DNA of 64,000 bases. It comes from Moringa oleifera. Its lineage: Eukaryota; Streptophyta; Magnoliopsida; Brassicales; Moringaceae. Below are positions 24,859 to 35,709 of this stretch, in pieces (within the stretch, counting starts at the first letter, position 1; every line of letters starts with the position of its first letter). The DNA is taken from assembly GCA_021397835.1 (NCBI GenBank), contig JAJFZO010000049.1:10742106-10806105 (forward strand), read 5' to 3'. The notes under the pieces were generated by a model, which was given only the letters and a program-made list of their open reading frames with translations, did not search any database and was not told the origin of the DNA. A program made the translations under genes and the position numbers.

Positions 24859-24932
24859 GCATCCATGGCTGAATAGTTAAAGCACCCAACTCATAATTGG
24901 CAAATTCGTAGGTTCAATTCCTATTGGATGCA
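24859..24932 (+). tRNA. trnI-CAU: Plastid-type trnI-CAU copy
   Basis: A 74-nt match to plastid tRNA-Ile(CAU), with acceptor ends GCATCCA / TGGATGC and CAU in the anticodon loop. A few G->A and C->T changes lie in the D and T arms. It sits between ycf2 and rpl23 as in plastids. Confidence 0.93.
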
Positions 24933-25097
24933 TCCCAATGGGACCCTCTAACAAGTCTATTGGAATTGGCTTTGTATCAATGGAATCTTATCATCTATAC
25001 ATAACGAATTAGTGTGGTATATCCATATTATAATGTATGAACAATAAGAACTAAGATTCTTATTAAGACTAGAACTCATAGGGAAGAAAATAGATTT

Positions 25098-25372
25098 ATG
25101 GATGGAATCAAATATGCAGTATTTATAGACAAAAGTATTCGGTTACTGGGAAAAAATCAATATACTTCTAATGTCGAATCAGGATCAACTAGGACAGAAG
25201 TAAAGCATTACGTCGAACTCTTCTTTGGTGTCAAGGTAATAGCTATGAATAGTCATCGACTCCCCAAAAAGGGTAAAAGAATGGCACTTATTATGGGACA
25301 TACAATGCATTATAAACGTATGATCATTATGCTTCAACCGGTATTCCACCTTTTAGAAAGAAAAGAACTTAT
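25098..25372 (+). pseudogene. rpl23: Plastid rpl23, stop lost, reads into rpl2
   Basis: In plastids rpl23 encodes 50S ribosomal protein uL23. It starts [17 protein letters not shown], and the first 80 codons are open with few changes. About 7 nt are missing in the region for QPGYSIPP (near 25340-25350). The natural TAA position (25370-25372) is now TAT. In the shifted frame translation continues to 25445, through the rpl2 start region. Confidence 0.94.
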
Positions 25373-25390
25373 ATCAAGATACTTAACAGC

Positions 25391-26149
25391 ATGGCGATAC
25401 ATTTATACAAAACTTTTACCCCAAGCCCACGCAATAGAGTCGTAGACAGTCAAGTGAAATCTGATCCACGAAATAATTTGATCTATGGACAACATCATTG
25501 TGGTAAAGGTTGTAATGCTAGAGGAATCATTACTGCAAGGCATACAGGGGGAGGTCATAGGCGTCTATACCGTAAAATTGATTTTTGACGAAATGAAAAA
25601 GACATATATGGTAGAATTGTAACCATAGAATACAACCCTAATCGAATGGTAAAATCATAACCACAGAATACAACCCTAATTGAAATGTATACATTTATCT
25701 CATACATTATGGTGATGGTGAGAAGAGATATATTTTACATCCCCTCTATAATTGGAGATCCCATTATTTCTCGTACAAAAGTTCCTACAAAAATGGGAAA
25801 TGCCCTAGCTTTGAGTGCGGTTTGAAATATTGATTTACATAGTTGGAAGTAACCAATTAGGTTTATGATGAAACTTAGAAATCGATTACTGATCCAATTT
25901 GAGTGCCTCTACAGGATAGACCTCAATAGAAAACTGAAGAGTAATGGCAGCAAGTGATTGAGTTCAGTAGTTCTTCATGTAAAATTATTGATTCTAGAGA
26001 TAGAGTAACATAGAGAAGACAAAATTGTTTCAAGTACCGACAAAACCAGAAGCGCCCCTTGTTTCAAAGAGAGAAGGATCGGTTATTCACATTTGATTTG
26101 ATGGTCAGAGGCGAATTAAAAGCTAAGCAGTGGTAAATTTAAAGATTCG
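25391..26149 (+). pseudogene. rpl2: Plastid rpl2 exon 1 and left part of its intron
   Basis: In plastids rpl2 encodes 50S ribosomal protein uL2. Exon 1 runs from the ATG at 25391 to about 25814, where the group II intron starts (GTGCGG). It is longer than normal because of a 38-bp tandem duplication at 25610-25685. Early residues read [20 protein letters not shown]; a CGA-to-TGA stop falls at 25586-25588. The intron continues to 26149, where the CACTA element begins. Its other half resumes at 39554. Confidence 0.94.
25610..25685 (+). repeat. 38-bp tandem duplication in rpl2 exon 1
   Basis: Two adjacent copies, 25610-25647 and 25648-25685, start GGTAGAATTGTAACC and GGTAAAATCATAACC and differ at about five sites. 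Plastid rpl2 has one copy. Both copies share a GAATACAACCC form where the plastid has GAATACGACCC, so that G->A change probably came before the duplication. Confidence 0.85.
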
Positions 26150-26164
26150 CTACTACAAAAATTA

Positions 26165-26455
26165 TAATATTGACAACAATTTAATGACAGTTTTTCAAAG
26201 AACTGTCATTAAAAGGTTCATTAATACTTTTAATGACAGTTATTCTAAAACTATCATTAAAAATAAGATTTTTAATGCTAATTAAATAAGAATTGGCGTT
26301 AAAAAACCCATGATTGAAATATTTAACGTCAGTTCCTGAAGAACTAGCATTAAAAGATCCATCACTTGAGTATTTAATGCCAGTTCTCGAGGAACTGACG
26401 TTAAAACACCCACCACTAAAGCCTTTAATGCCAGTTCTTGAAGAAATAGGACTGG
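26165..26455. repeat. Left subterminal inverted-repeat array of the CACTA element
   Basis: At least five units of the form TTTAATGACAGTT...AACTGTCATTAAAA follow one another, each a short hairpin of 40-60 bp with drifted spellings (GACAGT, GCCAGT, ACGTCAG). Such arrays are the usual binding region for the accessory protein (TNPA) in this superfamily. The same motif fills the right end. Confidence 0.88.
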
Positions 26456-26529
26456 GACAACTGTTGTCTATGATGAGCCACATAGGCTTACAGCTTTCCC
26501 CGAGGGTAAGCATGCCCTAATCCGGTTGC

Positions 26530-26725
26530 ATCTGTTGCAGCACCACTATAGTAACCACAGCAGCAGCGGCTGCTTACAACAGAAGCTACAGCAATGGCTG
26601 CCACTGCTGCTGTAAGCTGATATCACTGCTGTAAAAAGCAGCAACAACTGTTACTACTGTTGTAAGTGGCCATTGTTGCTGCAAAAAGCAGCAACGACCG
26701 TTGTTGCTGCTTCTTAAAACTTGAA
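26530..26725. repeat. GCAGCAACG-type inverted-repeat array, left copy
   Basis: Palindromic units built from GCAGCAACGG / CCGTTGCTGC and GCTGTAAGCAGC occur about six times. This family is different from the TTTAATGACAG units around it, and it reappears at 30425-30600 on the far side of the captured gene fragment. It may be the subterminal region of a second element nested in the CACTA. Confidence 0.7.
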
Positions 26726-27387
26726 TTGCCCTTGTTTGTGTTGATAATTTCCACTGGTCATGTGAGAAATTTTGATGAGCTGGATAATCTCATTTGTTGC
26801 AATTTCATAAATTATCATGTTGTTTGAGCTTTGTTTTTCTAAACATCTGACATCAGATAAATCAATAACTTGCTTTCAACCAGTTTCTTGCTTCATTCCT
26901 TACCTCTTGGACAGACTAGAATGAAATACGAATTAGCTCTTTTGAAATATATTTGTAGTCGATCTTCCACTTTATGATTATTTGATTAATTTCAGGCTAT
27001 CAAATAGTTGAATTCTTTGCTTTTTGGTTACTTTGTGTAAACTTTCAGTCATCGTAGTGCCTTGAATGCACCTCTTTCCTTTCTTTGTTGAACAGATTTT
27101 AGAAATTAAATGTTCTGTTTTTGCTTCTTTGGTTAATAGACTTAGTTCTGTTCCTCATCATTTTATTGATTTGTTAAACATCAAATGTTTGATTCATTTT
27201 CTTGCCTGTGAAATGTTAGTTTTATTTACAGTACACTTGTGGCCACTTACATCTAGTAAGATTATGCTAGTGGTTTTTGTATGTGTTCTTCTGGGAAGAG
27301 TTATTCTTGAGTATTTCAAGTTTCCATATTTTTTTTCATTTTACCTTATTTACTTTAGAAGGTTTCTGTAAGGGAATGACATTCTAG
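26726..27387 (+). other. Noncoding, probably intron of the captured gene
   Basis: T-rich sequence with no coding frame that I recognise, leading up to the exon fragment at 27388 through an AG acceptor-like site (ATTCTAG). It reads like plant intron sequence. Confidence 0.5.
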
Positions 27388-28486
27388 CAGTACAAAAAAG
27401 GGGAATTACAACTATGATAGAAGTGGTGACCATGGTGATAGAGAAGGGAGCTGGAGTATAAATTCAAAACCAAGAGCTACTGAGTGCAGTCATGGACACA
27501 ACCAGGCTAAGAAACCTAGCTCAAGATAAGAACGGCTGGCAGTAAATGAAAGTTGGGTTGACAGGCCTTGGGTCTCATATAGACATGATTCATACGCATC
27601 ATACCAGTCACAAAATGGTCCTGTTCACTTAAATGTTATAGATGGCTCTACTAACATGACTTATGGCATGTATCCAGTACCAGCCATGAACCCCGATGGG
27701 GTGTCTTTAAATGGACCTACCGTTCTATCTGTTGTGATGCTTTATCCTTATGATCATAATAGGGGTTATGATTCTGCTATAAAAGAGCTTGAATTTGGCT
27801 CCCTTGGACGTGTGGGTTTCTCTGCTGCAAATGAAGTATCACATATAAGTGAAGGAAGCCGATTGACTGGGGCATTTGAAGAACAAAGGTTTCATGGAAC
27901 CTCTGCTCAACGGTCTTCACCCGATCAACCTCTTTCACCGCATCTTAAGAGGTAACTAATTTCTCAAAAATATAGTTTTGCACCAAAACATGCAGTAAGC
28001 GTAAAATGCATATCATACCTATATGGTCTAGCTACCAATTACTGGATTCACCACCATGCAATTATAGTTGTAATGTCTCATGGGCCAAAGTCTTGTGAGC
28101 AATGTGGGTCTTACTCCCTTCGCCTTCTAACAACTTGCTCCATCCTTCTTTTGGGATGAGGCATTCTTTTTGAAACTTCACTGGATTTGATTTTTTGCCT
28201 AGTATATCATGTACTAGTTGTGTGAAACCAAAATGGAATTTACCATCTCATATGATACCATTAGTGGCAATTTTAACAATCTACATTTTTCTATTGTGTT
28301 TCTAATATTGCTTTTTATCTTGATGGGATTGTTTCATGATATTGTTAATTGATTATCTTAATAGGGGGATTTGATTTTATTGCCAGATCAGTGGCCCAAA
28401 TGAAAAATCAATTGAAAGATGAGGATTTCCCACCACTTATATTTCCAAACCAGGGAGGAAATGATGGTGGGAGAAACTGTGATGAG
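27388..28486 (+). pseudogene. Captured exons of a plant nucleotidyltransferase (PAP/OAS1-type) gene
   Basis: Two exon-like blocks are separated by a 413-bp intron with GT (27952) and AG (28363-28364) borders. Block 1 (27388-27951) reads, in one frame apart from a stop at 27527-27529, segments such as RPWVSYRHDSYASYQSQNGP, TYGMYPVPAMNPDG, VVMLYPYDHN, LEFGSLGRVGF and FHGTSAQRSSPDQP. Block 2 (28365-28486) ends with KDEDFPPLIFPNQGG. These motifs are typical of the C-terminal low-complexity part of plant nucleotidyltransferase-fold proteins. The catalytic domain is not present. It looks like host gene sequence picked up by the transposon. Identification is from memory of the family. Confidence 0.75.
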
Positions 28487-30424
28487 GTTTTCTCTCATTA
28501 CCAGGCATTTTTGTTCTCATCTCACTGATAAATTGAAGAATTCAATTTTCTAATTATTCTTAATGGTTTCTCATCCAAAAAGTCACCCATTCATGTTGGC
28601 TTGGGCTTGTATGTACACCATAATGTTAATATAAGCTGCTCTATTCTCAATGACCTAACGGGGTGGCAGTGAAGGGGGAGATGCAGCACTGGGTGGTTAG
28701 TTAGGGTTCAATACATGTAGCCCCATTGAAGTAGGGGATGGTATAGGATTAGAATACATAGGGTTTATCATGTTATAAAACTGTTCCATAAGGATTTTCT
28801 TCCAGTGTATTAGAGTTTTTTTTTTCTTATTATTTATTAGCTTAGTGTATCAGCTCTCTTAATGAACTCTTGTTTAAGAAGTTGATGGTGTACCAATGAT
28901 AATGTGAAAGATAGAACTAGATGACAGAGTTTCTCTTTGCCTTATGAACTTTGTCAAAATCATGTTAGGGCCATCATGGGATATATAGAACTACAGTACT
29001 GGACTTCTTAATTAAGTTTCAACTTTGAAGTCCAGTCACGTATTTTCTATTTTTATGGCTTATTATCCAGATTCTTTGATGACTAAATTATTTACACCTT
29101 AGAAGATGGAATAGTTCCTTAATACAAGCTAGCTTTTTATCAATTTGGAGTAGAACAATAAAGACTTCTCTTGGTTTAAAAAAAAAATCTTGCAGCCACT
29201 ATATTTAGAATTTAATATGTTCTTATAGTTGAGATTGCTAAATCTTAAATGGGAGACTTAAATACATAAAAGGGAAAGAGAGATAGCATGGGAGTTTTGA
29301 GCAGAAGGGGAAAGAAAGACAATATGGAAGTTTTGAGGCTTTCTTCTGGCAACAATTTTTTGATTTGCTCTTTTCTTTGTAAATAAGACATTGGAATCAA
29401 TATTAAGCAGCCGTCGCTGCTACAAGAAGCAATAGTTATTGATTCTCTATCGCTTGATCACTCTCTTTTCGGAATCACATTGGCTGTTCTGGTCAAGATG
29501 GTGGTGGTATTGGTGGTGCTGCTCTTGCTCTCTGATTTACTGTAGTGCCACTCCAGCATGCTCAATGGAGTCCTTGTGCTCGACACTGTATCTAATACTG
29601 ACTCATACTCCTCTATCTCCACCATCTCTTGCATTGCATTAAAGCATCTAAACAGATTCTCCTAAACCAAATAGCTCCATTGATATCAAACCAAAAGAAT
29701 ACCCTAAACAAATAAGGACTCTGTTAATGAAGGTTACTTTTTTTACGTAATGACAAGATAATATTGAAGCTTTGAAAAAAGGAAAATGCAAAGGGAATAG
29801 CTCATGAGAAGCTAAGAGCAAAGCTGCTGCTGCAACTATTGATGGCTTGAACTTCAATATACTGATTTTTGTAAGAGAAAATAGAATTTTCGTTCATGGT
29901 ATGAGTTATTATGTTTAAGAAATGATGCAATAAAATGAAATGATTTCTGGTATGAGGGTTACCAGTTTGAGCTTTTAAGATGATGAGGGTAGCTCGAGTT
30001 TTGAAGGCTTGTGTTAATGGCGGATCTTTGAGTTGAAATAAAGAAATGAAGAACCAGGTGAATGAGAAAGGTGTTATTGACCTCATTCTCTAGTTCAAAG
30101 CATCAAGAATCACAAACTCCATTCATTGAATCATTTATGCATCGAAGGTGAACCCTTCTCCTCTCTGTTGCAGACAATTAGTCAGTGATGATTCTCCCAC
30201 GAGTAGTACAAGAATATGTTTGAGAAATCTTTGCTTGGAAATTGGAGAGGGAAAATTATGTGTTCTTTGTCTTGGAAACAAGAGAAATGCAGGAGGTAAC
30301 CAGAAGTCTCAAAACCCAGGGCTTTCCTTGCACCAAGACATCAAAAATCAATTTGGACTTTTAAAAGAGTGCTCTGTTTAAACTATCATGCAAGATGAAT
30401 AAAAATTTGAAAGAACACAGTTTT
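28487..30424. other. Unidentified sequence between captured exons and right repeat array
   Basis: Mostly intron-like AT-rich DNA. A single GCAGCCGTCGCTGCTACAAG unit at about 29408 resembles the GCAGCAACG family. More GC-rich stretches at 29439-29642 and 30148-30381 have open frames (the second reads SDDSPTSSTRICLRNLCLEI), which could be further captured exons, but I do not recognise them. Confidence 0.45.
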
Positions 30425-30605
30425 CCATAGACCTTCAGCAGCAATGGCTGCTTATAGCAGCAGAAATTGTCGTTGCTGCTATTGTTACTGCTTACAATAG
30501 CAGGAGCAACGACTGTTTCTTTTGCTGTAAGCAGCCGTTGCTAATGAAAGTCTATGAAAAAGCTGTCTGTTTCTGTTATGACTTACAATAGCAACGACCA
30601 TGAAC
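30425..30605. repeat. GCAGCAACG-type inverted-repeat array, right copy
   Basis: Units such as CAGCAGCAATGGCTGCTTA, GTCGTTGCTGCTATTG and GCAGCCGTTGC repeat over about 180 bp and match the left array at 26530-26725. The two arrays flank about 3.7 kb that includes the captured gene. No clear terminal inverted repeat or target duplication was found. Confidence 0.7.
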
Positions 30606-30674
30606 GTGGAGTTATGATGATTTCAAATTCTCTTACACATGCATATTAGACAACAAGTGATGATTTCAAATTCT

Positions 30675-30775
30675 CTGGCCTTCAACGCCAATTATGCCAG
30701 AAGTGGCATTAAAGTCAGTGGCCTTTAATGCCAGTTCTGGAATAACTGACGTTAAAGGCTATCCTACTTTGCTTT
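30675..30775. repeat. Outer CACTA subterminal units resume
   Basis: Two units of the GGCCTTTAATGCCAGTTCTG / AACTGACGTTAAAGGC type, the same family as 26165-26455. Their return after the GCAGCAACG segment suggests that segment was inserted into the outer array. Confidence 0.7.
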
Positions 30776-30850
30776 TAAGGTTGGGATCCTAAATTCATCT
30801 CTAGAGCTCGCCATAGCGTCCTGCGTAATTTTTACTCTCTAGGTCAAGAT

Positions 30851-31145
30851 TCTCCTCTTTGCAGATTGTCTAGAAGCAGCTAAATCAGCTGCACAGTCGC
30901 ACTGCCTTTCTCTGGTTATTTTCCTCTTTGTTCTCCGTCTAAAAACAGCTAAGGTAGCTGCTGGCAGTCGTAATGCTTCTCTTCGACCCTCTCCTCTTTG
31001 GTCTCTATCTAGTAGCAGCTAGACCAGCTACTGGCTTAGTAGCGACACTGCCTCTCTTCCAGCCTTTTCCTCTTGGCTCTCCATCCGGAAGTAGCTAGGC
31101 CAACTACTGGCAGTGACACTGCCTCTCTCCTTGCTTTTTCCTCTC
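30851..31145 (+). repeat. Degenerate tandem repeat, about four units of 70-80 bp
   Basis: Each unit has TTTCCTCTTTG, then CTCCATCTAGAAGCAGCTA, then a GCCAGCTACTGGCAGT stretch and GACACTGCCTCTCT. Four copies are visible. The unit holds a small palindrome (AGCAGCTA..TAGCTGCT-like). It lies just upstream of the transposase and has no coding frame. Confidence 0.75.
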
Positions 31146-31654
31146 TCATTTGTCTCAATCTTCATAAATGCAGCCGCATTCGTTCATCTTTGGCATTCAA
31201 ACATATGTAAGTATTTTGGTATAGATTTGAAATTTTTTTTACGAAATTTAAGTTTCATAATTTTGATTCAATTTGGTTTAAAAAATGTATTGAGAATGTA
31301 TATTATTTTGAGAAATTTTTTATTAAGTGTGTTTGGTGAATTGTTATTAATTAATGAAATTTGATTGTTTTTTAGTATATTTTGATGAACATATTTGGTA
31401 TGAATGGGTATACATTGATACATTTATTATTTCATAATTATTAAGATTTTTAGATTAATTGAAAAATTAAGTAAATATTAATTAGATGAATTTATATTTT
31501 GATAAATTAATTATATATTAGGTGTAAATGAATTTATGTTTGAATTAATTTTTTTAGGTAAGATTAATTGGTATATTTTGTCAAATTTAATTATATTGAT
31601 TTAATTGTCAACATAAATTAATATATTTAGTTAAATTTTAAATAGATAATTAAT
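31146..31654 (+). other. AT-rich sequence upstream of TNP2
   Basis: Low-complexity AT-rich DNA without a recognised gene. It may hold the element's promoter and 5' leader, but no specific box stands out. Confidence 0.4.
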
Positions 31655-32195
31655 TAATTATATGCTTGTAATATAAACCATTAAATGTTATTTAAATTTT
31701 AATCAATTAAGTTACTAGCTACTTAGATGCTTGTGTATAATTAATTAGATGATAATTAATTTACTATATCTTAATTAACTAATTAATTATTAATCATTTA
31801 TTTAGGTCATATTAATAAATTAGATGCTTATGAAGCAAAAAATTACATGTTATCTAAATATTAATTAGGTTACTAGGTAGTTAAGTGCTTATATAGTAAA
31901 TAATTAGATGTTAATTAAATATTGACTATATCTTAATTAACTAAATAGTTATTAATTATATATTTAAATTTTAATTAATAAATTTGATGCTTGTAACGTA
32001 AATAATTAACTGTTATTTAAATTTTAATTAATTTAGTAGCTAGTTAATTATATGCTTTTATAGTAATAAATCAGATATTAAGTAGATATTAACTTTTTGT
32101 ATTAATTAATTAATTAGTTATTAATCGTTTATTTAAAATTTTACTTAATATATTATATGCTTGAAAAGTAAATAATTAAATGTCATTTAAATTTC
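31655..32195 (+). repeat. AT-rich tandem repeat with about 165-bp period
   Basis: The phrase ATGCTTGTAA..TAAATAATTA(A/G)(A/C)TGTTA recurs at about 31660, 31823, 31988 and 32155, spacings of 163, 165 and 167 bp. Within each unit a half-related ATGCTTATATAGTAAATAATT copy lies about 65-70 bp further on. The array ends directly before the TNP2 start codon. Confidence 0.78.
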
Positions 32196-32198
32196 AGA

Positions 32199-35100
32199 AT
32201 GGATAAAACTTGGATGTTTGCTGATAGAAGATCAGAGGCATATGATGTAGGGTGAATAACTTTTTAGATTATGTTATTTAGAATAGTGATAACCATGAAT
32301 TAGTTCGGTATCTATGTATTAAATGTGGTAATATGAAGCATCATACTCCATATGAGATACGGAATCATTTATATGTATATGGAGTTGATAGCAACTATCA
32401 AAACTAGATATGGCACGGAAAAACTAGTATTGTTGGGTTTTCTACTAGTAAGAATGCTAAAGCTGTTAGGGAGGTAGAATACATCGAAAAAGTTGATAAC
32501 ACTATAGAAATGGTACAAGAGGCATTTGCAGAGTATGATAGTAATCCTAACCACTTTGATAGATTACTTTGTGATGTTGAGAAACCTCTATATTCTGGAT
32601 CAGTGAAGTTTACTAAATTATCTACTCTAGTTAAACTATACAATTTGAAGGCAAAATATGGTTGGTTCGATAAAAGCTTTAGTGATATATTAAATTTGGT
32701 TGCCGAAATATTGCTTGATAATAATGAAATGCCTACATCCATGTATCATACCAAGAAAACATTGAATGCATTAGGCATAGAATATCAAAAGATTCATGCC
32801 TGTCTAAATGATTGCATATTATATCTGAAGGAGTTTCAAGATGACATTCAATGTCCAATTTATGGACTTTCAAGATGGAAAGTAATGAAAAACGATAACA
32901 AAATAAAGATTGGTGTGCTTGCTAAGGAGTTGTGGTATTTTCCACCAATACTAAGATTTAGAAGAATGTTCAAAAGTTCTGAAATATCAAAACACCTTAC
33001 ATGGCATTCAAATAAAAGAGAAATTGATGGTCAATTGAGGCATCCATCGGATACACCATCACGGAAATTGGTTAACTTCATGTGGCCAGAGTTTGCTTCA
33101 AAGCCAAGAAAGTTAAGGCTTGCTATATCAGTAGATGGGATCAATCCATATAATACATTGAGTAGTCGATATAGTTGTTGGCCAGTGATTATGGTGAATT
33201 ATAATTTACCGCCATGGTTAACAATGAAGAGAAAGTTCATGATGTTGATGTTACTAATATCAGGTCCTAAACAACCTGGTAATGATATCAATGTCTACTT
33301 GGCTCCGCTTATAGAAGACTTGAAAATATTATGGGACACAGGTGTAAAAGTATATGATGCGTACCGTAATGAGTCATTCAACTTGAAAGCTGTTTTGTTA
33401 AGGACAATCAATGATTTTCCTGCATATGGTAATTTATCTAGTTGCACTATTAAAGGGTATCATGCTTATCCTATCTATGCTGAGAACACTTAATCTAGTC
33501 ACTTAAAACATAGTAAAAAGATGTCATATGTTAGACCCAAGAGATTCTTACCACGACATTATCCTTCGTAGACAGAGAAAGGCCATCAATAGTGAATAAG
33601 AAGTCAGAATTGCTTCCCAACTATTGAACAGTGAAGAAGTCTTTCACAAAGTTCAATGTTTAGTAAATTCATGGGGAAAGTCAAAGAAACAAAGTACATT
33701 GGGTACAGAAGATCTTGTTACACAATGTTGGAAAAAGAGGTCGATTTCTTTTGACTTACCATATTGGAAGTCCATGCATATCAGACATATTCTAGATATC
33801 ATGCATATTGAAAAGGTCGTTTGTGATAGTCTTCTTGGGACATCGCTTGATATTCCAGGAAAATCTAAAGGTGGATTAGCTTCTAGAATGGATTTGAAAG
33901 ACATGGGGTTAAGGTCTGAGTTGGAACCACAAGTTCGCAGTAATATATTTCTACTGCCTGCATGCTATACTTTATCTAAAGAAGAAAAAAATATATTTTG
34001 TAAAGTTTTCAATGAGATTAAGGTCCTAGGTGAGTATTCTTCAAACATCAGAAATCTAGTGTCCATGAACGGCTTAAAACTATATGGGTTAAAGTAGCAT
34101 GATTGTCACATCCTAATGCAATAACTTTACCATTGCTTTACGAGGTGTGTTACCCAAACATGTTAGATATGCTCTCATTAGACTTTGCATGTTTTTCAAT
34201 TTGTTAAGCCAAAAGGTGGTGGATGTGTCAAAGCTAGATGGAATCCAAAACGAACTTGTCACAACACTTTGTGTGCTTAAGAAGTACTTTCCTCCCAACT
34301 TTTTCGATATTATGGTCTACCTCACTGTTCATCTTATCAGAGAAGTAAAATTATGTGGTCCCGTGTATTTACGATGGATGTACCCATTTGAAAGATACAT
34401 GAAAGTGTTAAACGGTTATGTTCGAAATTGTAATAGACCTGAGGGTAGTATTACTGAGTCGTACATTACAAAATAAGCATTAGAATTCTGTGTTGATTAT
34501 TTATCTGGTATGGATATTATCGGGGTTCCCCCATGAAAGAATGTATTCAGTCATTCAACTCGAAATCGAAAAGCTCTAACTAGTGAAATTGTTGAGAAAG
34601 CTGATAATGTCCTCCTTAATCAAGCACACTTGTATGTTTTGATGAATACGAGCGAAGTTCAACCATATATAAGGTAATTAAATTTTATGACTTATAATTT
34701 ATTGTTGTATCAAATAATATTTGAATTATTGTTTGATGATTTATTCTTAATATGCAGTCAGTATTTAAATCAATTAAGGGTCAACAATTCTATTAAGTTA
34801 AAATGACTCAAATGGTTACATGATGAACAAAATCGAACCTTAAATAATTGGTTACGCACACGGGTAAGAATACTTATTCTTGTCTAGACATTAAAAGTTT
34901 ATTTTAAATATGGTTCATCTAATATATGTTATGATATAGATTGAGAATGAACTTTTATTATTCAATCATAATGTCTCATCAACACTACAATGGATTGTCC
35001 ATGGTCCTCGATTCACAGTAATCAAGTATCCTGGATATATCATCAACGGTTGTCGTTTTTACAAAAAGCAATGAGATAACTCAAGGATCCATCAAAATAG

Positions 35101-35580
35101 TGGTGCCGCTCTAGTTGCCAACACCATGCAAATCTCTAGTGTTAAGGATAAAAATCCAATATATGGTGATTTGTCATTCTATGGAGTTTTACAAGAAATA
35201 TGGGAACTAGATTATACAACGTTCAGAGTTCTAGTTTTTCAATGTGATTGGATTAAGAATAGCATCGGTGTTAAAGTGGACGATCTAAGAGTTGTGCTAA
35301 TTGATCTCAATCGGATTGGACATAGGAATGATCAGTTTATATTGGCTTCACAAGCAAGACAAGTATTTTACATTGAAGATCCAATTGATGCCAAATGGTC
35401 TATAGTATTGTGAACACCTCCAAAAGACTATGATCAAGATGATGATTTGTGCGATATTAGTGTAGAGCACATGTCTTTTTGTAATAATTTGCCACCTGCT
35501 GATTTATTTGACCAAATGGATGACCATCATCTTGTATATGCTCGACACAATGATGAAGGATTGTGGGTTTGGGTATTTTT
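32199..35580 (+). pseudogene. CACTA TNP2 transposase, degenerate
   Basis: This is the transposase of En/Spm-type elements. It starts MDKTWMFADRRSEAYDVG (transposase-associated domain, 32199-32410, with TGA and TAG stops). The catalytic tnp2 domain follows: readable parts are IHACLNDCILYLKEFQD (32790-32840), CPIYGLSRWKV, then WPVIMVNYNLPPWLTMKRKF (33180-33240), SGPKQPGNDINVYLAPLIED and TINDFPAYGNLSS. A DUF4218 region (RYALIRLCMFFNLLSQKVVD to RNCNRPEGSITESYI) is at 34160-34470, and a DUF4216-like part (YGDLSFYGVLQEIWELDY) at 35160-35410. Probable introns lie at 34674-34757 and 34866-34939. Several stops and shifts inactivate it. Domain order is that of plant CACTA elements. Confidence 0.93.
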
Positions 35581-35709
35581 TAAGCTAGTGATCAATTGCC
35601 TCATGTGTCAAAGTTATCGTGTCTTTTATAATTTTATTTTATTTTTTTAGTTTTATCATGTTATATCATGTTTTGCATATATGATGGTAATCATATTTTG
35701 TTTTTGTTT

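Noticed and set aside
26165..26455. CRISPR-like array from regularly repeated short motifs
   Set aside because: The units are palindromic, degenerate, without unique spacers, and mirrored at the other end of the transposon.
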